A stretch of 64,000 bases of DNA from JAJZRJ01 sp040757055 (GTDB taxonomy: Bacteria > Desulfobacterota > Desulfobulbia > Desulfobulbales > Desulfurivibrionaceae): positions 186,001-250,000 of the forward strand of contig JBFLXY010000002.1 of assembly GCA_040757055.1 (NCBI GenBank), written 5' to 3'. Every line of letters begins with the position of its first letter. The first letter of the stretch is position 1. The notes beneath the pieces were generated by a model. The model worked only from the letters and a program-made list of their open reading frames with translations, did no database searches and had not been told where the DNA came from. Made by a program: the position numbers and the translations under genes. Below are positions 59,009 through 64,000 of this stretch, piece after piece.

Positions 59009-60315
59009 TGCCCGCCTCCGCTCGTGGCGCCACTGGCCCAGTCCACCATGGCACTGGCGATGTTGTAGTCGTAGGCCGCGTTCCAGTAGTTGGCCTTGGC
59101 CTTGACCAGCAGGGTCTGGGCGTCCAAGAGGTCGGTGGAACTGGCCACCTGGGCCTGATAGCGGGATTCGTTGATCCGGTAATTCTCCTCGGCCTGGGCG
59201 ATGGCCTTTTCCGTGACCCCGATATTTTCGCGGGTCTCCTCTAGGTTGAGGAACGCCTCGCGGAGCTGGAGGACCACGGTGTCCTGCGTCTTGGTGGCCT
59301 CTTCCCTGGCCTTGAGGTGGCGGCGTTCGGCCGCGGCCACCTTGTCACGGCTCTGGCCCCAGGCCCAGAGTTTCCAGGAGGCGACCGCCTGGGCGCTTTT
59401 GATCTCGTTGGCGCCGTAGGGGTAGGATTCGGCCCCTGGTTTGTCCCCTTGTTTTTCATAGGTGGCCGACAGGGTGATGGAAGGGAGGTATTCGGCCTGG
59501 GTCACGCGCACCTCCTCCTTGGCGGCCCGCTGGGTGTCGAGCTGGGCCTGGATGAGTTCCGGCCGCGTGTTCCTGGCCTGGTCGAACAAGGCGTTCCAAG
59601 CCACAGGCTTCGGCGTGTAGGTGAACTCGTCAACCACCTGGGTTTCCTGATCGGCCGGGTGCTGCATCAGGATGTTCAGCGCGGTGGCCGCCAGCTTGGC
59701 CTGGTTCTCGGCGCGGACCAGATTCTGCCGGCCCTGGGCCAGCTCCAGTTCGCTGGTGAGCAAATCGTTCTTGGGAATGAGGCCGGCCTCGTAGTAGTTC
59801 TTGGCGTCGATGCGGTGCTTTTCCAGCCGCGCCACGGCCTGGCGGCTCTCCTCCGACAGCTTCTGCTGCTTGAGCAGGGAAAAGTAGGCCCGGTGGGTGG
59901 CGAGGATGAGGTCGTTCCGGGTGCGGATGGTGCCGGTCCGGGCGCGCTCCAGGTTGAGTTCGCCGATCTTCATGGCATTGACCAGGGCCCCGCCCCGAAA
60001 AAGAGGCTGGGACACGGTAAAGCCATAGTTGTAGTAATTCTCCGGCACCCGGCTGAGGGAAGAGGTCGCGTCGTCCGGCTGGCGCAGGTAGGTATAGTCG
60101 GCGGAAAGGGAGGGGAGGAGGTCCTTGCGGGCCACCCACAGGGCGGCGGCCTTTTCCTCGTGCTCCGCCTGGGCCGCGGCCATTTCCGGGTTTTTCGCCA
60201 GCACCTCGGCCAGACACTGCGTGAGGGTCAGGGGCTCGGCCTGGGCCATGGTGGCGCCGAGCAGCAGGGGAGGAGGGGTGAGGCGTACCAGATATCTGTT
60301 CATAAGCAATGTCAT
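59005..60315 (-). CDS. TolC-family outer-membrane efflux protein
   Basis: 436-residue outer-membrane channel with a signal sequence ending near residue 27 (GATMAQAEP). It has two OEP repeats, each with long coiled-coil helices (YGFTVSQPLFRGGALVNAMK near 95, ASWKLWAWGQSRDKVAAAE near 310), matching TolC-like trimers. No inner-membrane transporter or adaptor gene lies alongside, so its partner is elsewhere. ATG 60315 overlaps the preceding small gene's stop by 4 bp (ATGA), and the stop overlaps miaB's ATG. Confidence 0.92.
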   Translation of the reverse strand: MTLLMNRYLVRLTPPPLLLGATMAQAEPLTLTQCLAEVLAKNPEMAAAQAEHEEKAAALWVARKDLLPSLSADYTYLRQPDDATSSLSRVPENYYNYGFTVSQPLFRGGALVNAMKIGELNLERARTGTIRTRNDLILATHRAYFSLLKQQKLSEESRQAVARLEKHRIDAKNYYEAGLIPKNDLLTSELELAQGRQNLVRAENQAKLAATALNILMQHPADQETQVVDEFTYTPKPVAWNALFDQARNTRPELIQAQLDTQRAAKEEVRVTQAEYLPSITLSATYEKQGDKPGAESYPYGANEIKSAQAVASWKLWAWGQSRDKVAAAERRHLKAREEATKTQDTVVLQLREAFLNLEETRENIGVTEKAIAQAEENYRINESRYQAQVASSTDLLDAQTLLVKAKANYWNAAYDYNIASAMVDWASGATSGGGQ

Positions 60316-60539
60316 ACCGTCGCGTCGGATGTCTCGGTCAACAGGCCGATCTGCGGGGCCAGGTCGGCCAGCAACGCTGTCACCTCGGACCGTACCTCCG
60401 CGGGAAAGCGGAGGGTGACCAACCCGGCCTTTTCGTCCAGGGTGGAGAGCACCGCCAGGCCGTCGTATCCCTCCAGAATGAACTTGAGGAAGTGGATGCG
60501 CTCGGCGCTGATCCGGGCCTCGATGGTCTGGAGCCGCAT
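60312..60539 (-). CDS. Small conserved protein (DUF4911-like)
   Basis: 75-residue soluble protein (MRLQTIEARISAERIHFL start; ILEGYDGLAVLSTLDEK near 22) with mixed alpha/beta prediction, resembling the DUF4911 family that I recall from Desulfobacterota; function unknown. A good SD (AGGGAGAG) precedes the ATG. It lies 27 bp after purB and its stop overlaps the TolC ATG by 4 bp, so it leads a chain of four coupled genes. Confidence 0.78.
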   Translation of the reverse strand: MRLQTIEARISAERIHFLKFILEGYDGLAVLSTLDEKAGLVTLRFPAEVRSEVTALLADLAPQIGLLTETSDATV

Positions 60540-60566
60540 GTACTCTCCCTTTATACCGCAAAATCC

Positions 60567-62012
60567 TCAAACCGCCAGGGTGGTGTCCACGGTGCCGAGC
60601 AGTTCCTGGTAGCGACCAAGGCGCGGCAGCACCACCTCGCCGAGAAACTCGTCGATCTGCTCGGCAGCCCTGCCGGTGAATTCGTTGGGGTTGCCGACCA
60701 GGGCATCCAGCTCGTCCCGGGAGAAGGGGATGCGGTCGTCATTGGCGAGGCGTTCCAGCAGGTCGTTGTCGCCGCCTTCTTCCTTCACCACCTTGCCGGC
60801 CGCCACCGAGTGGACCTTGACCACCTCGTGCATCTCCTGCCGGCTCTTGCCTTTTTCCACTGCGGCCATGAGGATCTTCTCCGTGGCCATGAAGGGGAGT
60901 TCCTGACGAAGTAGGCGTTCAATTTGTTTCGGATAAACGACCATTCCCGATGTAATGTTCACAAACAACTTTAATATGGCGTCGGCCAGCAGAAAGGCCT
61001 GGGGGATGTCCATGCGCCGGATGGCCGAGTCGTCCAGGGTGCGCTCGAACCACTGGTTGGCATAGGTGGCGTAAAAGTCCGCCGGCAGCCCCATGAGCTT
61101 GCGGGCCAGGCCGGTCATGCGCTCGGAGCGCATGGGGTTGCGTTTGTAGGCCATGGCCGAGCTGCCCACCTGATTCTTCTCGAAGGGCTCCTCCTGGACC
61201 TTGAGGTTGGAGAGCAACCGCAGGTCCACGGCGAACTTGTGGGCCGAGGCGCCGATGCCGGCCAGGGTCTCGGCGATCTTGGTGTCGAGCTTGCGGGTGT
61301 AGGTCTGGCCGGTGACGGCAAAGACCTGATCAAAGCCCAGTTTTTTGGCCACCAGCCCATCGAGCTGGCGCACCTTCTGGTGATCGCCCTTGAAGAGTTC
61401 CAGGAAGGTGGCCTGGGTGCCCACGGTGCCCTTGGCGCCCCGGGCCTTGATCTGGCCCTCGACCATTTCAATATAGTCGAGGTCCATGAGCAGGTCCTGG
61501 ATGTAGAGGGTGTGGCGCTTGCCCACCGTGGTGGGCTGGGCCGGCTGGTAGTGGGTATAGCCCAGGGTGGCGAGGTTTTTGTGCTCACGGCAGAAGCGGG
61601 CCAGGTTGTGGATCACGTTGACCAGCCCCTTCTTGACCAGGGCCAGGGCCTGCTTCTGGATGAGAAGGTCGGTGTGGCAACCCACATACTGGGAGGTGGC
61701 GCCCAGGTGGATGATGGGCTCGGCCGTGGGGCACTGCTGGCCATAGGCAAAGACATGGGCCATGACGTCGTGGCGGATTTCCTTTTCCTTCTGGCTCGCC
61801 ACCTCGAAGTTGATGTCCGTGGCGTGCGCCTTGAGTTCCTCAATCATGGGGCGGGTCACGATGTCGGAAAGGCCCAGTTCGTGCTGGGCTTCTGCGAGGG
61901 CGATCCAGCAGCGGCGCCAGGTCTCGAACTTGGTGCGCTCGGAAAAGAGGGCCTGCATGGCCGGGCTGGTGTAGCGGCTGACCAGGGGCTCCTGGTAGAT
62001 ATCGCGGTTCAT
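60567..62012 (-). CDS. purB: Adenylosuccinate lyase
   Basis: 481-residue fumarase-superfamily enzyme acting twice in purine synthesis (SAICAR and adenylosuccinate cleavage). HDVMAHVFAYGQQCP near 83, TLGYTHYQPAQPTTVGKR near 150, and the signature SSAMAYKRNPMRSE near 290 are intact. A 75-bp internal patch (60903-60978) uses AT-rich codons unlike the rest of the gene. ATG 62012 has GGAGAAAAAGG upstream. It is preceded by a palindromic AT-rich region. Confidence 0.96.
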   Translation of the reverse strand: MNRDIYQEPLVSRYTSPAMQALFSERTKFETWRRCWIALAEAQHELGLSDIVTRPMIEELKAHATDINFEVASQKEKEIRHDVMAHVFAYGQQCPTAEPIIHLGATSQYVGCHTDLLIQKQALALVKKGLVNVIHNLARFCREHKNLATLGYTHYQPAQPTTVGKRHTLYIQDLLMDLDYIEMVEGQIKARGAKGTVGTQATFLELFKGDHQKVRQLDGLVAKKLGFDQVFAVTGQTYTRKLDTKIAETLAGIGASAHKFAVDLRLLSNLKVQEEPFEKNQVGSSAMAYKRNPMRSERMTGLARKLMGLPADFYATYANQWFERTLDDSAIRRMDIPQAFLLADAILKLFVNITSGMVVYPKQIERLLRQELPFMATEKILMAAVEKGKSRQEMHEVVKVHSVAAGKVVKEEGGDNDLLERLANDDRIPFSRDELDALVGNPNEFTGRAAEQIDEFLGEVVLPRLGRYQELLGTVDTTLAV

Positions 62013-62050
62013 CCTTTTTCTCCGTTATATGATGTATTTCCTTGATTTAT

Positions 62051-62076
62051 CGTAATAGTATTACGCGGCATGCCGC
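62051..62076. promoter_or_regulatory. Adjacent palindromes upstream of purB (candidate operator)
   Basis: CGTAATA-G-TATTACG (62051-62065) is a perfect 7-bp dyad, directly followed by the perfect palindrome GCGGCATGCCGC (62065-62076). They lie 38-64 bp before the purB start, where a repressor or an RNA hairpin could act. No known motif recognised. Confidence 0.45.
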
Positions 62077-62199
62077 TGACGATGCCGGACTCTTTGTACC
62101 AGAAATGAAAAAAAAATGCTCCTGTTTCAAGGGGATATTTCTGGTGGTCGGTGGTCGGGTTCAAGGAAAAAGGAAGGCCTGCGTCCTACCTGTATGTCG

Positions 62200-62231
62200 C
62201 ATAATGTATATTATGTAAAATAAAATAAAAT
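62200..62231. repeat. AT-rich dyad and AAAAT tandem repeat at the recJ 3' end
   Basis: CATAAT-GTAT-ATTATG dyad (62200-62215) adjoins three tandem AAAAT copies (62217-62231). The surrounding ~240 bp is AT-rich against a GC-rich background. It spans the recJ stop codon. Confidence 0.6.
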
Positions 62232-63968
62232 AACAAAAAAACAAGAAGTTATAAAATGAAGAGCCTTGCCGTGGAGCTGCCACTTTTCCCTGCCCTGATA
62301 GAGGTTGCGACGCAGGGAAAAGGCAAAGTCCATGGGACGGTTCGGCTGCTCTTTCGGTTCCGTTTCCGGAAGATTGAAGAGAATGGCGTCATGGTAACCG
62401 CGCCCGTTGACCGGCCAGCGAAACCTGGCATGTCTGCCTCCCACGATCTTCCAATCCTGCGGCACCGCCCGCCCGGCCAGGAGCGGCTCCGGGTTGCCCG
62501 CGCCAAAGGGTTCGAGATGCGGGTACCAGGCGAGCAGTTCGTCCAGTTCCTTGCCTTCTGGCACAAGCTCCACCGTGAATGCCGGCCGATCTTCGGGCCG
62601 CACCATGGCGGCGACCCTTTCCATGGTCGCGGTGAATTCGGCCAGGTCGGCTGCCGCCAGGGTGGCGCCAAGGGCCATGGGATGCCCCCCGTATTCCTGC
62701 AGGTATTCCGCCCCGCACTCAAGCATGCCGAGGAGATCAATACCGCCGACGGAGCGGCCGGAACCCCTGGCAACCCCCTCCCGGACGGCAAAAATGAGGG
62801 CGGGCCGCTGGAACTCCCGGCTCAGGCGGGAGGCAACGATGCCTAACACTCCGTGGTGCCAGCTTGCATCGGCAAAGATGAGCATCCCTTTGCCCTGACG
62901 GACCGCTGCCTCGGCCTGGGGCCGTACCGCGTCGTACACCGAGGCGGCCAATTTCCGCCGCTCCTGGTTGGCCTGGTCGAGCGCCGATGCCAACTGGTAT
63001 GCCTCTTCCGCATCCCCGGTGGTCAACAGGCGGAAGGCGGTGGCGGCGCTGCCCAGGCGGCTGGCCGCATTGAGCCGGGGGGCCAGCTGGAACGCGATGT
63101 CTTCGGCGCGGATGGTGGCGCCCAATCCGGCGATTTCGCAGAGGCTGGCAAGCCCTGCCCGTTTCCGCTGACTGAGCACCTCCAGCCCCGCCTTGGTCAG
63201 CACCCGGTTCACGCCGGTCAGCTCCACCATGTCGGCCACCGTGCCAAGGGCCACAAAATCGAGATACTCCTTGAGATTGGGCGGGGTCTGCCAGGCCCCT
63301 TCGGTCGTGAGGCGGCTGCGGAGGCCCATGATCAGGTAGAAGGCCACCCCGGCCCCGGCCATTCCCTTGAACGGGAAGGGGCAATCGGCCCGGTGGGGAT
63401 TGAGGATGGCGTCCGCCGCAGGCAGAGCGGCTTCGGGTTGATGATGGTCGGTGACCAGCACGCGAAACCCGAGTTCCCTGGCGCGAGTCACCGCCCCATG
63501 GCTGGTAATGCCGCAATCCACGGTGATGAGCAGCGGCGTTCCCCCGGCAGGCAGCTCCTGGCGTAACTTTTCGAGCAAATGGGCGTGCAGGCCGTACCCG
63601 TCGGTCAGGCGGTCGGGCTGAAAGGCGGTGACCGTGGCCCCGGCCTGGCGCAGAAAGAGCAGCAGCATTGCGCTGCCGGTGAGGCCGTCCACATCGTAAT
63701 CGCCATAGATCACGATCGGTTGCCTGGTCCGGATGGTCTCGATCAGGAGGGTCATTGCCTCTTCCATGTCCTGCATGAGGAAGGGGGAAGGCAGGTCGGC
63801 GAGGGTCGGGGAGAGAAAGGCGCGGGCCGCCTCCGGTGTGGTGATGTCGCGGTTGAGCAGCAGGGTTGCCACCGGTTCCGGCACCTTGGCGGCGCCGGCC
63901 AGCGCGGCGCACGCCTCAGGGTCGCGGGGTCTGATGGGCCAAGGCAGTGGCGGGTTCAGCTCTGACAT
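62211..63968 (-). CDS. recJ: Single-stranded-DNA-specific exonuclease RecJ
   Basis: 585-residue DHH-family 5'-3' exonuclease in recombination and mismatch repair. Motif I IVIYGDYDVDGLTGSAM near 85, motif II ITVDCGITSHGA near 145, the DHH motif VLVTDHHQPEA near 168, DHHA1 domain with GRSVGGIDLL near 410. Odd: the last ~14 residues (ITSCFFVILFYFT) are hydrophobic and encoded by the AT-rich tandem repeat, unlike normal RecJ tails, so the original stop may have been lost. ATG 63968 is in the window. Single gene, convergent with nothing nearby; upstream of purB on the same strand. Confidence 0.95.
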   Translation of the reverse strand: MSELNPPLPWPIRPRDPEACAALAGAAKVPEPVATLLLNRDITTPEAARAFLSPTLADLPSPFLMQDMEEAMTLLIETIRTRQPIVIYGDYDVDGLTGSAMLLLFLRQAGATVTAFQPDRLTDGYGLHAHLLEKLRQELPAGGTPLLITVDCGITSHGAVTRARELGFRVLVTDHHQPEAALPAADAILNPHRADCPFPFKGMAGAGVAFYLIMGLRSRLTTEGAWQTPPNLKEYLDFVALGTVADMVELTGVNRVLTKAGLEVLSQRKRAGLASLCEIAGLGATIRAEDIAFQLAPRLNAASRLGSAATAFRLLTTGDAEEAYQLASALDQANQERRKLAASVYDAVRPQAEAAVRQGKGMLIFADASWHHGVLGIVASRLSREFQRPALIFAVREGVARGSGRSVGGIDLLGMLECGAEYLQEYGGHPMALGATLAAADLAEFTATMERVAAMVRPEDRPAFTVELVPEGKELDELLAWYPHLEPFGAGNPEPLLAGRAVPQDWKIVGGRHARFRWPVNGRGYHDAILFNLPETEPKEQPNRPMDFAFSLRRNLYQGREKWQLHGKALHFITSCFFVILFYFT

Positions 63969-64000
63969 TTTGCTCCATCTGTGACTGGCAACATGTTGTC

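Noticed and set aside
57006..59054. One continuous 682-codon minus-strand frame joining miaB and the PHP gene
   Set aside because: Its first part is out of the real miaB frame; the true genes are MiaB (57653-59008) and PHP (57006-57656) with a 4-bp overlap.
1..64000. tRNA or rRNA genes
   Set aside because: No cloverleaf with a TTCGA loop or CCA-type end, and no rRNA core sequence, was recognised while reading the intergenic regions; a tRNAscan run would be decisive.

Overview
The window is a GC-rich, densely packed chromosomal segment from an anaerobic Gram-negative bacterium. I place it among sulfate-reducing or related Desulfobacterota (Deltaproteobacteria), most likely near Desulfobulbales. 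That placement is inference, from a selenocysteine formate dehydrogenase/HdrA/MvhD block, rubrerythrin, lipid A (lpxB) and heptose (gmhA) genes, a CobA-HemD fusion and a solitary TrpB2. I see no rRNA, tRNA, CRISPR array, prophage or insertion sequence.

Layout. 0-7.7 kb: three consecutive genes (5'-truncated fdhA, a double-module hdrA, mvhD), each interrupted by an in-frame UGA that is followed by a SECIS-like hairpin. They look like a flavin-based electron-transfer formate dehydrogenase and end at a strong terminator. 7.8-10.8 kb: a tRNA-queuosine mannosyltransferase-like gene and a chemoreceptor. 10.8-18.6 kb, minus strand: an HD/GAF phosphodiesterase-like protein, the oligopeptide importer yejA, a lone receiver-domain protein with its own promoter, then yejB, yejE and yejF. 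18.9-22.1 kb: leuCD and rlmD. 22.1-25.4 kb: PBP4-type peptidase, TrpB2, rubrerythrin. 25.5-31.6 kb: gmhA, a 148-bp palindromic repeat element, a conserved unknown gene, then fmdB-like, hemC, cobA-hemD, a zinc-ribbon protein and an MFS carrier. 31.6-34 kb: a cupin behind a CRP/FNR-type operator, a rhodanese lipoprotein and an alanine/glycine symporter. 34.1-41.1 kb: a PhnD-like binding protein coupled to a hybrid histidine kinase, an EF-hand-like protein, nadC, a TPR protein and a PilZ protein. 41.1-45.3 kb: gnd-zwf-pgl plus a diguanylate cyclase. 45.4-53.7 kb: a giant AsmA-like protein, a GnnA-like oxidoreductase with lpxB, trmL and an M23 peptidase. 53.7-57 kb: lysC, cimA and a ComEA-like protein. 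57-64 kb, minus strand: recJ, purB, then a small protein, TolC, miaB and a PHP hydrolase tightly overlapped.

How it fits together. leuCD and cimA could serve the citramalate route to isoleucine. hemC and cobA-hemD make uroporphyrinogen III and precorrin-2. gnd-zwf-pgl is the oxidative pentose phosphate route. lpxB, the GnnA-like gene, gmhA, the AsmA-like protein and the TolC-like protein serve the outer envelope. Regulation visible in the DNA includes many TTGAC-type promoters, three of them with the unusual -10 TAAGGT, several extended -10 promoters, and a class II CRP/FNR-like site. No wholly new multi-gene system could be established. The least explained items are the repeat element at 26.1 kb with its relative at 37.7 kb, the PhnD/kinase pair, the gene at 26263, and the AT-rich island between recJ and purB.
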